DNA from: Cellulomonas sp. KH9
GTDB taxonomy: Bacteria > Actinomycetota > Actinomycetes > Actinomycetales > Cellulomonadaceae
Length of the DNA stretch: 64,000 bases
Reading direction: 5' to 3'
Assembly (NCBI RefSeq): GCF_900114185.1
Contig: NZ_FOSE01000005.1
Span: 310,001 to 374,000, forward strand
A program made the translations under genes and the position numbers. Positions within the stretch are counted from its first letter, which is position 1. The number at the start of each line of letters is the position of its first letter. Shown here one piece after another: positions 16,098-27,186 of this stretch. The notes under the pieces were generated by a model. The model was not told the origin of the DNA. It worked only from the letters and a program-made list of their open reading frames with translations, and did not search any database.

Positions 16098-16655
16098 TCA
16101 GCCGCTCAGCGGCCGACCCCAGGCGTCGTGCGCGAACCGGCCGCGCCGCGCGCACAGCACCAGCAGCCCCTCGGTGAACCCCCACAGGCCCATCACGAGG
16201 GTGGCCAGACCGAGCGTGAGGACCCCGCCGACGACCGCGGTCGCCAGCATGAGCAGACCGCGGCGCCGGTGGCCCAGGTAGACCGCGTGCAGGCCCGTCG
16301 CGCCGAGCAGGACGCCGAGCAGCCCGGCGACCACCCGCGAGCGCGGCCATGGATGCCCCGGCAGGACGTGCCCGCGCAGGACGGCCGGCCGCGAGCGCGC
16401 CACCGGGCCCGCGTCCGTCACCGGGCCTGCGGCGACGGACGTCCGCGGTGCGAACAGCTGCCGGACGAGCGCGCCCCAGCGACGCGGCGTCACGGCGGGC
16501 TGCGGCACGTCGTCCTCGACGTCCGGCACCGGCCCCGGCGGGTAGCGCACGGTGGTGGACAGGGGCTGGAACAGCGGGGGCGGCGGCCCGGCGGGGCGGC
16601 GCGTCACGACGGGACGCTCGAGGTCCTCCTCGAGGTCGAGGTCCAGGTCGGTCAC
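16098..16655 (-). CDS. TM2-domain membrane protein
   Basis: 185 residues: a long Pro/Arg/Asp-rich soluble N-terminus (about 1-105), then a TM2 domain with two membrane segments joined by a short loop: VVAGLLGVLLGATGLHAVYLGHRRRGLLMLATAVVGGVL (about 107-145) and TLGLATLVMGLWGFTEGLLVL. GLHAVYLG is the TM2 hallmark (G-x-H-x-F/Y-Y-L-G). TM2 proteins are of unknown molecular function. ATG 16655 lies in a normal context. Confidence 0.8.
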   Translation of the reverse strand: MTDLDLDLEEDLERPVVTRRPAGPPPPLFQPLSTTVRYPPGPVPDVEDDVPQPAVTPRRWGALVRQLFAPRTSVAAGPVTDAGPVARSRPAVLRGHVLPGHPWPRSRVVAGLLGVLLGATGLHAVYLGHRRRGLLMLATAVVGGVLTLGLATLVMGLWGFTEGLLVLCARRGRFAHDAWGRPLSG

Positions 16656-16777
16656 GAGCGCTCCCCCCGGGTCGGCGCAGCGGGTCCTGTCGACGGTACC
16701 CGCGTCGGCGCCGGGAGGGAACGGGGCGGCCGGGTGCTCCGCGGCGCGCCGCAGGGCACGTCCGCCATGATGGCGCC

Positions 16778-17059
16778 GTGCCCCCGACCGCCGTCACCCG
16801 TCCGATCGACCTCGACGACGCACCGGCGCTCGTGGACCTGCTGCGCGTCGACCGGGAGCTCCTCGACGTCGCGTTCCGTGACCTCGGCCTGCACCGCGTG
16901 CAGGCCGAGACGCTCCTGCACAACGTGGCGTCGCAGCGGGTGCTCGCCCGCAACGGCTTCGTCCGCTACGGCACCGCACCGCAGTACCTGAGGATCGCGG
17001 GCCGCTGGCAGGACCACGCCATGTTCCAGGCGCTCGACCCGGCCGCCGCGGATCGCTGA
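16778..17059 (+). pseudogene. RimJ-like GNAT acetyltransferase with a large internal deletion
   Basis: The 93-residue frame from GTG 16778 starts like a ribosomal-protein alanine acetyltransferase (TRPIDLDDAPALVDLLRVDR) and ends like one (FRDLGLHRVQAETLLHNVAS then RVLARNGFVRYGTAPQYLRI then GRWQDHAMFQAL). The middle, about 80-90 residues with the acetyl-CoA-binding RxxGxG/A loop, is missing and the two parts are joined in frame near residue 28. It cannot form a complete GNAT fold. I infer an in-frame internal deletion; whether a short product is made is unknown. Confidence 0.7.
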
Positions 17060-17083
17060 TCCTCGTCCTGGCCGGTCCCCGCC

Positions 17084-17371
17084 GTGCGCGCCGCCCTGCA
17101 CGCGGCCGACGACGACGACATCCTCGGCCTCCTGGCGGCGGCCGGCGAGGAGGTCGTCGCCACCGGTGAGCGGCAGTGGCTCGGGTCGCTCGGCATCACG
17201 CCCACGTTCTGGTCGCGGATCGACGACCGACGCCGCCCGGGCGACACGATCGCCCTCGCCGCGCCCCGAACGGGCGAGGTGCGGGCGCGGAAGGCTCGGC
17301 CGTCGCCGTGCACGCGGCTGCGCCGTACGGATGACCACGGTCCTGAGCTGCCCGTCGGGTGCCGCTGCTGA
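17084..17371 (+). CDS. Small hypothetical protein
   Basis: GTG 17084 opens a 95-residue frame: an acidic helical N-terminus (RAALHAADDDDILGLLAAAG), then QWLGSLGITPTFWSRIDD, and a basic tail that looks like random sequence. It ends 6 nt before the next gene. The first 65 residues look protein-like; the tail could be out-of-frame sequence. No family recognised. Confidence 0.4.
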   Translation: MRAALHAADDDDILGLLAAAGEEVVATGERQWLGSLGITPTFWSRIDDRRRPGDTIALAAPRTGEVRARKARPSPCTRLRRTDDHGPELPVGCRC

Positions 17372-17377
17372 CCGGAC

Positions 17378-17995
17378 GTGGACGACCCGACGGAGGACGA
17401 CGTGGACGAGTACAGGGCCCGGGACATCATCGCGACGATCGACGAGGCCATCTCCGCGTGGACGCTGCACGTCGGCACCGTGCCCGACGAGTTCACGATC
17501 GGCGCGCTCGCCCAGCACGCGGACCGCCTGGCCCGGGCCGCGTCCCGCCTCACGACCCTGGCGATCACACGCCCCGACCTCACCGTCGGTCAGCTGTTCC
17601 CGCGCAGCGCGGTCGACGTCGCCGAGCTCGAGGAGATCCGCGCGCTCTCGGCCGCCGAGCTCGCGGTGCTCACGGAACCGCCGCCGACCGTCACGCTGAC
17701 GGTCCGGGCCGGCCAGACCCCGCTGCTCGACGAGTTCGACCATCACGTCCGCGGTGCCGTCTGCCCGGTGCGGGTCGCGCAGGACGGCACGCAGACCCTG
17801 GACCTCACGGACATCCTCATCGAGGCGCTCCACTTCGACCCCGAGGCGGAGGAGCGGGCGGCGCTGGCGCAGCTGGCCGCCGCCGAGGACCGTGACCCCT
17901 ACCTCGAGGACGACGAGGACCTCGACGAGGACGGTGGGTACGACGCACGCCTGCGGGCGACCTACGACGAGCTCCGTCGTCGCCTGCAGGGGTGA
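17378..17995 (+). CDS. Hypothetical acidic protein
   Basis: A 205-residue, strongly acidic soluble protein. The central and C-terminal parts are alpha-helical, and the C-terminus has a Glu/Asp-rich segment (YLEDDEDLDEDGGYDARLRA). Codon use has the GC3 pattern of a real gene. Start GTG at 17378 or GTG 17401 is not resolved. Lies just before the lipoprotein/secreted-protein pair but separated from it by about 135 nt. I do not recognise the family. Confidence 0.65.
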   Translation: MDDPTEDDVDEYRARDIIATIDEAISAWTLHVGTVPDEFTIGALAQHADRLARAASRLTTLAITRPDLTVGQLFPRSAVDVAELEEIRALSAAELAVLTEPPPTVTLTVRAGQTPLLDEFDHHVRGAVCPVRVAQDGTQTLDLTDILIEALHFDPEAEERAALAQLAAAEDRDPYLEDDEDLDEDGGYDARLRATYDELRRRLQG

Positions 17996-18083
17996 CCGGG
18001 GGTCGCCGTGTGACGCGATGAGCACGGCACGGTGGGGCAGGAGCCGGGTCGCCCACCAGGGTCCGCGCTCGCGTCGTGTCCCT

Positions 18084-18096
18084 TTTCGTCCGATAC
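18084..18096 (+). promoter_or_regulatory. TTTCGTCCGATAC element upstream of the lipoprotein gene
   Basis: Third copy of the TCGTCCG-type word (see 3061 and 13771), 35 nt before the GTG at 18131. Function inferred only from placement. Confidence 0.25.
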
Positions 18097-18130
18097 CGTG
18101 CCCGCAGTCGTCCCCCGCCGAGGAGCACCC

Positions 18131-18742
18131 GTGACCGCGCGCACCCTTCTGCCCGTCCTGACCGTCGGCGCCCTGCTGCTGGCCGGGTGCACCACCGAGG
18201 CGGCGGAACCCGCCGGTCTGACCGCGTCGCCCACGGCGACCTCCTCGCCGACGCCCGAGCCGACACCGTCCCCGACACCGACCGACGGCATCCAGGTCCA
18301 TGACGACCCCGAGCTGGGGATCGTCTTCGAGGACGTGCCGGACCTGACCGGGGACGAGGCTGACGTCTACAACTGGATCGCGACGTACCAGAAGGCGTAC
18401 TGGCAGACGTTGCGCACCAACGAGGTCAGCGACATCTTCGCCACCTTCACCTCGTCCGAGATCCAGGACACCATGGCGAGGATCCCCGCCAACAACTCCT
18501 CGAGCAACGCGACGATCGCCGGTACGTTCCGCACCCGGATCAGCGACATCGTCGTCGCCGGCGACACCGCGACGGGCGTCAAGTGCGACGACCTGGGTGA
18601 GGCGACGTTCACCAATGACACGGGCACGTTCACGGCCGAGGACGTCGGTAAGGACGTCGCGCAACGGAACAAGCTCGAGCTGATCCGCGTCGACGGCGGG
18701 ATCTGGTACGTCAACCGCCTGGTCGGTGACGGCACGTGCTGA
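18131..18742 (+). CDS. Secreted lipoprotein
   Basis: GTG 18131 with AGGAG 6 nt upstream begins a 203-residue protein with a lipoprotein signal peptide; the lipobox LLAGC puts the lipidated Cys at residue 20. A Thr/Pro/Ser-rich linker (about 30-55) precedes a domain of about 145 residues that resembles an NTF2-like or similar small lipoprotein domain, with the sequence VYNWIATYQKAYWQTL near its start and GIWYVNRLVG at its end. It is followed closely by a second exported protein in the same frame, so the two are probably an operon. Function unknown. Confidence 0.8.
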   Translation: MTARTLLPVLTVGALLLAGCTTEAAEPAGLTASPTATSSPTPEPTPSPTPTDGIQVHDDPELGIVFEDVPDLTGDEADVYNWIATYQKAYWQTLRTNEVSDIFATFTSSEIQDTMARIPANNSSSNATIAGTFRTRISDIVVAGDTATGVKCDDLGEATFTNDTGTFTAEDVGKDVAQRNKLELIRVDGGIWYVNRLVGDGTC

Positions 18743-18760
18743 GGTCTCGCCCTGACCGCC

Positions 18761-19738
18761 GTGGCACTCGCAGGGCTGGGCGCGCTGACGGCCGCGGCAC
18801 CGGTCCCCGGCTTCGACACCGAACAGCGCCCCGACAGCGCCCCCACGCAGTCGGTGGGTGCGGTCGCCGGGCCTGACGGCCTGGAGGCGACGGTGACGTC
18901 GACGTCGCAGGTCGGTGGGACGGTCCCGTTCCAGCGCACGGTGCACATGCGGGTCCCCGCGATGTGCTGGATGACCGCCGGGCCGAGCGGTGCGGAGTAC
19001 GCCGCGAACTGGGGTGAGGGCGGCACGTTCTTCGAGGCCAACGGCGGGTCCGGCGGGTACGCCTACATCCGCAGCGTGTACCCGGACTTCGAGCAGTACG
19101 CCGACAAGGACGGCAGCTGGTACACCACCCGGTGCCGCACCGACGCCCCACCCACCCTGGTCGTCGAGTACCTGCGTGCCCACCCGCCGCGGTTCGTCGA
19201 GACCGGCACCCCCGCCCCGCAACCCGAACCCGACGTCGACCCTCGTGTGCTGGTGCAGGCCGCCCGCGACGCGGTGGTCCTGCCCACCGGGCAGATCCGC
19301 TGGAACCCCAGCGTCACCGGTTCGGGTGCCACGGTGGTCAACCTGCCCACCTTCGTGTGGGTGGAGGGCAGCACCACCGCGGTGCAGGTCCGCGCCGAGA
19401 TCCCCACCACCGGCACCTGGGCGCAGATCGACGCGACCCTGGGCGGGCTGGACCTGGCCGCCGAGGGCGCCGACCCGACGACCTGTGCGGACAACGGCAC
19501 GCCGTACACCCCGGGCATGACCAGCTCGTCGTGCGCGATCCAGTTCACCCGCTCCACCGCCGGGCGCCCGGTCAAGGCCGGGCAGACCCTGCCGACCACG
19601 ACCCTGACCGCCACCGCCCGGTGGGCCGCGACCTGGACCTCCTCGCTGGGCACCGACCCCCAGCCCCTCGACGTCCCGGCCACGACCACCACGGCGGAGG
19701 TCCCCGTCGCCGAGATCCAGACCATCGTCACCCGCTGA
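18761..19738 (+). CDS. Secreted hypothetical protein, paired with the lipoprotein
   Basis: A 325-residue exported protein from GTG 18761. The first residues (VALAGLGALTAAAP) are the hydrophobic part of a signal peptide, but no positive n-region is present; the frame continues upstream without start codons to the TGA of the lipoprotein. A start codon may have been lost, or re-initiation occurs right after that stop. The mature part has several cysteines, FDTEQ, RVPAMCWMTAGPSGAEYAAN and a Thr-rich beta-structure region near the end. Not recognised. Confidence 0.65.
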   Translation: MALAGLGALTAAAPVPGFDTEQRPDSAPTQSVGAVAGPDGLEATVTSTSQVGGTVPFQRTVHMRVPAMCWMTAGPSGAEYAANWGEGGTFFEANGGSGGYAYIRSVYPDFEQYADKDGSWYTTRCRTDAPPTLVVEYLRAHPPRFVETGTPAPQPEPDVDPRVLVQAARDAVVLPTGQIRWNPSVTGSGATVVNLPTFVWVEGSTTAVQVRAEIPTTGTWAQIDATLGGLDLAAEGADPTTCADNGTPYTPGMTSSSCAIQFTRSTAGRPVKAGQTLPTTTLTATARWAATWTSSLGTDPQPLDVPATTTTAEVPVAEIQTIVTR

Positions 19739-20089
19739 CCTCAGACCTCGACCCGAGCCCGGCGACAGGTCAGTCGGCGTGGACCAGCCGCGCGACGGCG
19801 TCGAGGGCCGGCACGACGTCCTGGGTCACCCCTGGAGTCCTCGTGGTGCTCTCCTTCGTTCGTGTGCGCGGCTGAGGCGTGCGTGCGGGAGCACTTCCGT
19901 CTCGAGCAGGTCCGCACGACCGCCGTCAGGACCGGCTCCGCGCGGCCTGGGCGCGACCCGCCGCGACCTCTTCCGTCGCCAGGAAGATCCTCCGAACTTC
20001 TCCCCGCGCGCGACTCGCCGCGGCGCTCGTGCAGGTCCACGGTGGAGATGCGGCTCCGGTGCGGTGCCGCAGGTGCACGGACCACGCGC

Positions 20090-20107
20090 CACGGCGGTGA
20101 CGCCGTG
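20090..20107 (+). promoter_or_regulatory. Hairpin in the pckG 5' region
   Basis: CACGGCG-GTGA-CGCCGTG forms a perfect 7-bp hairpin 20 nt before the pckG start, just upstream of its GGGAGGG ribosome binding site. A larger pairing GTGCGG...CCGCAC encloses it. It may affect ribosome access. The rest of the 19739-20127 gap shows nothing firm. Confidence 0.35.
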
Positions 20108-20127
20108 CCGCACGGGAGGGACGGACG

Positions 20128-21951
20128 ATGACGACGCTCGACACCCCGGCCACGGCGACCGGCGCTCCGACGACCCACGCGGACCTGCGCGCCTGGGTCG
20201 CGGCGACGGCGGAGCTGACGCAGCCCGACGAGGTCGTCTGGTGCGACGGTTCGCCCGAGGAGTACGCGCGGCTGTGCGAGCTGCTCGTCGCCCAGGGCAC
20301 GTTCGTGCGGCTGGACCCGCAGCGGCGCCCCCGCAGCTTCCTGGCGCGCTCGGCGCCGGACGACGTGGCGCGCGTCGAGAGCCGTACCTTCATCTGCTCG
20401 CAGCGCGAGGCGGACGCCGGCCCGACGAACAACTGGTGCGACCCCGCCGCGATGCGGGCCGAGCTGCGCGGCGTCTTCGCCGGCTCGATGCGCGGCCGGA
20501 CGATGTACGTCGTGCCGTTCGCGATGGGTGCGGTCGGCTCACCGCTCGCCGAGTACGGCGTCGAGCTGACCGACTCCCCGTACGTCGTCGTGAGCATGCA
20601 CCTGATGACGCGCGTGGGGACGGCCGTGCTCGAGCACCTCGGCGACGACGGCGCGTTCGTCCCCGCCGTCCACAGCGTCGGCGCCCCCCTCGCACCGGGC
20701 GACGACGACGTGCCCTGGCCGTGCAACCCGACCAAGTACGTCGTGCACTTCCCCGAGTCCCGCGAGATCTGGTCGTACGGGTCCGGGTACGGCGGCAACG
20801 CGCTGCTGGGCAAGAAGTGCTTCGCCCTGCGGATCGCGTCGGTGATGGGACGCGACGCGGGCTGGCTCGCCGAGCACATGCTGCTGCTGCGGCTCACGTC
20901 GCCGCAGGGGCGGGCGTTCCACGTCGCCGCGGCCTTCCCGTCGGCGTGCGGCAAGACGAACCTGGCGATGCTCAGCCCGACGCTGCCGGGCTGGACCGCG
21001 CAGACGATCGGCGACGACATCGCGTGGATGCGGCCAGGGCCCGACGGGCGGCTGCGGGCCATCAACCCCGAGGCCGGGTTCTTCGGCGTCGCCCCGGGCA
21101 CGGGCCCGCGCACCAACCCGGCCGCGGTCGCGATGGTCGCGAGCGACACGATCTTCACGAACGTCGCGCTGACCGACGACGGCGACGTGTGGTGGGAGGG
21201 GCTGACGCCCGAGCCGCCGGCCCACCTGGTCGACTGGCGGGGCCAGGACTGGACGCCCGACGCGGGCCGCCCCGCCGCCCACCCGAACTCCCGGTTCACG
21301 GTGCGCGCGGACCGCTGCCCGACGATCGCCCCGGACTGGGACGACCCGCAGGGCGTGCCCGTCGACGCGATCCTGTTCGGTGGCCGACGCCCGTCGACCG
21401 TGCCCCTGGTGGTGCAGGCGCGCGACTGGGCGCACGGCGTGCTGCTGGGCGCCACGGTGTCCTCCGAGCAGACCGCGGCCGCCGAGGGCACGGTCGGTGA
21501 GCTGCGGCGCGACCCGTTCGCCATGCTGCCGTTCTGCGGGTACCACGTGGCCGACCACTGGGCGCACTGGCTGCGCGTCGGCGAGCGGCTGGGGGCCGGC
21601 GCGCCCGCGGTGTTCTGCGTCAACTGGTTCCGCACCGACGCCGACGGGCGCTACCTGTGGCCGGGTTTCGGGGACAACGTCCGCGTGCTGGCGTGGGCGC
21701 TGGGGCGGCTCGACGGGTCGTCGGCCGCGGTCGAGACCCCCGTCGGCCTGGTGCCCGCACCGGGGGCGCTCGACGTCACCGGCACGGACGTCGGCGACGA
21801 CGAGCTCGCGGCGCTGCTGGACGTGCCGACGGATGCGTGGCGCGAGGAGGTGGCGCGCACCGCCGCCTGGTTCGACGAGGTGGGCGAGCGCGTGCCGGCC
21901 GCGGTGCGGGCCGCGCTGGCGGACGTCGAGCAGCGCCTCGGGCGGGCCTAG
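20128..21951 (+). CDS. pckG: Phosphoenolpyruvate carboxykinase (GTP)
   Basis: Converts oxaloacetate and GTP to phosphoenolpyruvate, the first committed step of gluconeogenesis. The 607 residues match the GTP-dependent class: NNWCDP (about 101-106), [18 protein letters not shown] (about 221-238), the P-loop-like kinase-1 motif [11 protein letters not shown] (about 271-281), GDDIAWM and [15 protein letters not shown] 20128 follows GGGAGGG at a 6-nt distance. It lies next to the glyoxylate-shunt genes (regulator, aceA, aceB), so this region supports growth on acetate, fatty acids and other C2 sources. Confidence 0.96.
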   Translation: MTTLDTPATATGAPTTHADLRAWVAATAELTQPDEVVWCDGSPEEYARLCELLVAQGTFVRLDPQRRPRSFLARSAPDDVARVESRTFICSQREADAGPTNNWCDPAAMRAELRGVFAGSMRGRTMYVVPFAMGAVGSPLAEYGVELTDSPYVVVSMHLMTRVGTAVLEHLGDDGAFVPAVHSVGAPLAPGDDDVPWPCNPTKYVVHFPESREIWSYGSGYGGNALLGKKCFALRIASVMGRDAGWLAEHMLLLRLTSPQGRAFHVAAAFPSACGKTNLAMLSPTLPGWTAQTIGDDIAWMRPGPDGRLRAINPEAGFFGVAPGTGPRTNPAAVAMVASDTIFTNVALTDDGDVWWEGLTPEPPAHLVDWRGQDWTPDAGRPAAHPNSRFTVRADRCPTIAPDWDDPQGVPVDAILFGGRRPSTVPLVVQARDWAHGVLLGATVSSEQTAAAEGTVGELRRDPFAMLPFCGYHVADHWAHWLRVGERLGAGAPAVFCVNWFRTDADGRYLWPGFGDNVRVLAWALGRLDGSSAAVETPVGLVPAPGALDVTGTDVGDDELAALLDVPTDAWREEVARTAAWFDEVGERVPAAVRAALADVEQRLGRA

Positions 21952-23657
21952 GACGTCCGAGGCGCGTGCCGCTCGAGGAACTCGTAGACCTCGGTCTGGT
22001 CCACGCCGGGGAACACGCCCACCGGCAGCGCGGCCAGCAGCGACGCGTGCGGCCGCGCGCTCGGGAACGCCTGGTCCTCCCAGCGGCTCGCGAGCGCGCG
22101 GGGCGCCTCCCGGCAGCACGACGCGTCCGGGCAGCGCGACGCCGAGCGCTCCGTCGTCTCGCGTCCCCGGAACCAGCGGACGTGCGCGAAGGGCGTCCCG
22201 ACGCTCACGGAGAACGCGCCCTGGGAGGACCCCTGCACGCGCGACGTGCACCAGAAGGTGCCCGACGACGTGTCCGTGTACTGGTAGTACGGGCTGAACC
22301 GGTCCTCGAGCGTGAACACCACCCGCGCCGTCCACTGCCGGCACACCGGCTGCCCCTCGATCGCCCCCAGCGGGTCCGACGGGAACACGACGCCGTCGTT
22401 CTCGTACGCCTTGTGCAGCGTGCCCCCCTCGTGGACCTTCATGAAGTGCACCGGGATCTGCAGGTGCCGCGTCGCGAGGTTGGTGAACCGGTGCGCGGCC
22501 GTCTCGTACGGCACGGCGTAGGTGTCGCGCAGGTCCTCGACGGACAGCCGCCGCTCGGCCTTGGCGTCGCCGAGGAACGCCACGGCCGACGCCTCGGGGA
22601 TCATCAGCGCCGCGGCCAGGTAGTTCGCCTCCACCCGCTGGCGCAGGAAGTCCGCGTAGTCGACGGGCTCGGAGTGCCCCAGCACGTGGGACGCGACCGC
22701 CTGCAGCAGCGGCGAGCGCGAGTCGTTGTGCGCGGCACCGGTCTGCGGCAGGTAGATGCGCCCGTGCGCGTGGTCCGTGACCGTGCGGGTCGAGTGCGGC
22801 AGGTCCGCGACGTAGTGCAGCGTGAAGCCCAGGTGCGCCGCGATCTCCGCGGTCGCGCGCTGCGACAGCGGGCCACCGTGGTGCCCGACGGCGTCGAGCA
22901 GGGTCCGCGCGTGCTCCTCGAGCTCGGGGAAGTAGTTGTCCTGCGCGCGCATCCGGGACCGCAGCTCGGCGTTCGCGCGCCGCGCCTCCTCGGGGGTCGC
23001 CGCGTTCTCCGTCAGCAGCCGCTGCACCTGGCCCTGCAGCGCGACGAGCGCCTCGAGCGCGTCGGACGGCAGCGAGCGACCCACCTTCACCGTCGGCATG
23101 CCGAGGCTGGCGAACAGCGGGCCGCGCTGCGCCCGCTCCAGCTCCACCTCCAGGGCGGCGCGGCGCGTCGGGGGCTCGGGGCTGAGCAGGTCGCGCAGCG
23201 GGACGCCCAGCGCGTCGGCCACCTGCGCCAGCAGCGACAGCTTGGGTTCGCGGTGCCCGTTCTCCAGCATCGACACCTGCGACGGCGCCCGCCCGATCGC
23301 GCGCCCGAGGTCGTCGAGCGTCATGCCCCGCGCGGTGCGCAGGTGGCGCACGAGCCGGCCGAGCACGAGCGTGTCGACCGCGGCACCACCGACCGCGTCG
23401 CCGCCTGCGGGCCCGCGGGAGTACGACCCTCCCCCGGCGTCGGCCCCCCTCCCGCGAGAGGTCGATCCAGCCCCGCCCGCGCCCCCGGACCCGACCCCGC
23501 GCCCGCGAGACGCCGATCCAGCACCGCCCGCAGCCCCAGCCTCGACCCCCCGCCCGCGAGAGGTCGATCCAGCCCTCGACGCCGCGCCCGGCGCGACGCG
23601 GCCGGCGGGGTCGGTGGCACGTCGGGGGTCCGGGGTCCGGGGTGTCGTCGTCGTCAC
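21948..23657 (-). CDS. ramB: RamB-type XRE regulator with ImmA/IrrE-like domain
   Basis: RamB is a transcription factor for glyoxylate-shunt and acetate genes in corynebacteria. The C-terminal 476 residues are a normal RamB: an XRE helix-turn-helix ([20 protein letters not shown] and [19 protein letters not shown]), the ImmA/IrrE region with [11 protein letters not shown] and [11 protein letters not shown], and the C-terminal Cys-rich DUF2083 part ([11 protein letters not shown]). The frame from GTG 23657 adds about 93 Gly/Ser/Arg-rich residues encoded by 51-bp tandem repeats (see 23405-23580). The true start may be GTG 23369 just before the HTH. It is divergent to aceA and shares its last 4 nt with pckG's 3' end. 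Confidence 0.85.
   Translation of the reverse strand: MTTTTPRTPDPRRATDPAGRVAPGAASRAGSTSRGRGVEAGAAGGAGSASRGRGVGSGGAGGAGSTSRGRGADAGGGSYSRGPAGGDAVGGAAVDTLVLGRLVRHLRTARGMTLDDLGRAIGRAPSQVSMLENGHREPKLSLLAQVADALGVPLRDLLSPEPPTRRAALEVELERAQRGPLFASLGMPTVKVGRSLPSDALEALVALQGQVQRLLTENAATPEEARRANAELRSRMRAQDNYFPELEEHARTLLDAVGHHGGPLSQRATAEIAAHLGFTLHYVADLPHSTRTVTDHAHGRIYLPQTGAAHNDSRSPLLQAVASHVLGHSEPVDYADFLRQRVEANYLAAALMIPEASAVAFLGDAKAERRLSVEDLRDTYAVPYETAAHRFTNLATRHLQIPVHFMKVHEGGTLHKAYENDGVVFPSDPLGAIEGQPVCRQWTARVVFTLEDRFSPYYQYTDTSSGTFWCTSRVQGSSQGAFSVSVGTPFAHVRWFRGRETTERSASRCPDASCCREAPRALASRWEDQAFPSARPHASLLAALPVGVFPGVDQTEVYEFLERHAPRTS
23405..23580 (-). repeat. 51-bp imperfect tandem repeats in the ramB 5' region
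   Basis: The words GCGAGAGGTCGATCCAGC (23454), GCGAGACGCCGATCCAGC (23505) and GCGAGAGGTCGATCCAGC (23556) begin exactly 51 bp apart, with a partial copy near 23415. In the ramB frame they encode 17-residue repeats with a SRGRG core. The half-site CGAGAGGTCG equals one arm of the palindrome at 25354-25373. If translation starts at 23369 these repeats are 5' regulatory DNA instead of coding. Confidence 0.75.
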
Positions 23658-23744
23658 GTGACCAGCGTCACACCGCGGGAACGGTCCCGTCCAGGAGAAG
23701 GAGCCGGATCCTTCCCCGCACGATCGCCTGACGTGGGCGGATGT

Positions 23745-23868
23745 CCCGATCTTCCGCGGCAGACCGGGCGATGCGTCGGGAAGAACCGTCGTCCTTCACG
23801 GCGGACGGTTTGATCCACGCCACGATCGGCGCCTGTTGCGCCCCGCGGAAGAGTCCCCGATCTTCCGC
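23745..23868 (+). promoter_or_regulatory. Repeated regulator sites in the ramB-aceA intergenic region
   Basis: CCCGATCTTCCGC occurs twice (23745-23757 and 23856-23868). The second copy is part of an inverted repeat CGGAAGA-8 nt-TCTTCCG (23846-23867), and GGGAAGAACCG at about 23780 is a third related word. Placement upstream of aceA and next to a RamB-type gene suggests operators for RamB or another glyoxylate regulator. This fills most of the gap 23658-23980. Confidence 0.55.
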
Positions 23869-23980
23869 TGCCGCGACCACCCCGCCGCCCTCGTCGAGCA
23901 GGCACGTTGGTCGTGGGACGCCGACCGGCTCCCCCACCGAACGCCCTCCGGGGCGACGTACCGACGCGAGAGGCACGACG

Positions 23981-25339
23981 ATGACCGCTCCCACCACCCC
24001 GCTGGACGACCTGCAGGCCCCCACCGCCGCCGTCGCGGGTGCGGTCGACGTCCGTCCCGGCGCGCAGACCCGCACCGCCGAGGACCTCGAGCACGAGTGG
24101 CGCACCGACCCGCGCTGGGCCGGCATCGAGCGGCGGCACACCGGCGCCGACGTCGTGCGGCTGCGCGGCTCGGTCCGGGAGGATCCCACCCTGGCGCGGC
24201 GCGGCGCCGAGCGGCTGTGGGAGCTGCTGCACACCCGCACGCACGTGCCGGCGCTCGGCGCGCTGACGGGCAACCAGGCGGTCCAGCAGGTCCGCGCGGG
24301 GCTCGAGGCGATCTACCTGTCCGGCTGGCAGGTCGCCGCCGACGCGAACCTGTCGGGCCAGACGTACCCCGACCAGTCGCTCTACCCGGCCAACTCCGTG
24401 CCGGCCGTCGTGCGGCGCATCAACAACGCGCTGCTGCGGGCGGACCAGATCGACGTCGCCGAGAACGGCGCCCCGACGCGCGACTGGCTCGCGCCGATCG
24501 TCGCCGACGCCGAGGCCGGGTTCGGCGGCCCGCTCAACGCCTACGAGCTCATGCACGCGATGATCGCCGCCGGCGCCGCCGGCGTGCACTGGGAGGACCA
24601 GCTCGCCGCGGAGAAGAAGTGCGGCCACCTGGGCGGCAAGGTCCTGGTCCCGACGTCGCAGCACGTGCGCACGCTGTCCGCAGCACGGCTCGCGGCCGAC
24701 GTGGCCGGGGCGCCGACCGTGATCGTGGCGCGCACCGACTCGCTCGGTGCGGACCTGCTGACGTCCGACGTCGACGAGCGCGACCAGGAGTTCCTCACCG
24801 GCGAGCGCACCGCCGAGGGCTACTTCCGGGTCCGCCCGGGCCTCGACGCCGTCGTCGCGCGGGCCCAGGCGTACGCGCCGCACGCCGACCTCATCTGGGT
24901 CGAGACGTCGACGCCGGACGTCCCGCTGGCCGTCGAGTTCGCCGAGCGGATCCACGAGACGTTCCCCGGCAAGCTCCTCGCCTACAACTGCTCGCCGTCG
25001 TTCAACTGGCGCGCGCACCTCGACGACGCGCAGATCGCACGCTTCCAGCGCGAGCTGGCGGGCCACGGGTACGCGTTCCAGTTCATCACCCTCGCCGGCT
25101 TCCACGCCCTCAACGAGTCGATGTTCACGCTCGCCCGGGGCTACGCCGAGCGCGGCATGAGCGCCTACGTCGACCTGCAGACCGCCGAGCTCGCCGCCGA
25201 GGCCGACGGCTACACCGCGACCCGCCACCAGCGGGAGGTCGGCACGGGCTACTTCGACCAGGTCGCCACCGCGATCAGCCCCGACAGCGCCACCCTCGCG
25301 CTGGCCGGCTCCACCGAGACGGCCCAGTTCCACCACTGA
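23981..25339 (+). CDS. aceA: Isocitrate lyase
   Basis: Cleaves isocitrate to glyoxylate and succinate, the first step of the glyoxylate shunt. The 452 residues start at ATG 23981 with GAGAGG 7 nt upstream. The catalytic loop [14 protein letters not shown] (KKCGH) is intact near residue 210, with DADAGFGG-like [10 protein letters not shown] upstream and the typical [11 protein letters not shown]. The C-terminal YFDQV and TEAQFHH-like ending TETAQFHH match the family. It lies with aceB downstream and a RamB-type gene divergent. The gene may be regulated through the repeated CGGAAGA/TCTTCCG sites. Confidence 0.97.
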   Translation: MTAPTTPLDDLQAPTAAVAGAVDVRPGAQTRTAEDLEHEWRTDPRWAGIERRHTGADVVRLRGSVREDPTLARRGAERLWELLHTRTHVPALGALTGNQAVQQVRAGLEAIYLSGWQVAADANLSGQTYPDQSLYPANSVPAVVRRINNALLRADQIDVAENGAPTRDWLAPIVADAEAGFGGPLNAYELMHAMIAAGAAGVHWEDQLAAEKKCGHLGGKVLVPTSQHVRTLSAARLAADVAGAPTVIVARTDSLGADLLTSDVDERDQEFLTGERTAEGYFRVRPGLDAVVARAQAYAPHADLIWVETSTPDVPLAVEFAERIHETFPGKLLAYNCSPSFNWRAHLDDAQIARFQRELAGHGYAFQFITLAGFHALNESMFTLARGYAERGMSAYVDLQTAELAAEADGYTATRHQREVGTGYFDQVATAISPDSATLALAGSTETAQFHH

Positions 25340-25353
25340 CCGTCGGGCCGGAC

Positions 25354-25373
25354 CGACCTCTCGCGAGAGGTCG
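25354..25373. repeat. 20-bp perfect palindrome in the aceA-aceB gap
   Basis: CGACCTCTCGCGAGAGGTCG is a perfect palindrome 15 nt after the aceA stop. One arm equals the half-site repeated in the ramB 5' region. It could be a REP-like element, an attenuating hairpin or a regulator site. Confidence 0.6.
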
Positions 25374-25432
25374 TTCGGGCCCTCTCCTCCCGCGGGACCA
25401 CCTCGTCGCTGATCACGAACCAGGAGAACGTC

Positions 25433-27100
<1,668 letters not shown>

Positions 27101-27151
27101 CGAGCGGGGCAGGCCTCACGAGCCCGACGGGCGGGGCAGCCTGAGGCGCCT

Positions 27152-27186
27152 CCGGTGGTGGAGCGGTGGACCCGCTTCACCACCGG
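27152..27186 (+). terminator. Hairpin terminator after aceB
   Basis: CCGGTGGTG-G-AGCGG and CCGCT-T-CACCACCGG pair over 15 bp with one G-U, around TGGAC. It marks the left edge of the accessory segment. Confidence 0.65.

Noticed and set aside
19770..19850. Minus-strand frame ending VTQDVVPALDAVARLVHAD with AAGGAG upstream and ACG in start position
   Set aside because: Looks slightly protein-like, but no canonical start and too short to support; could be a remnant.
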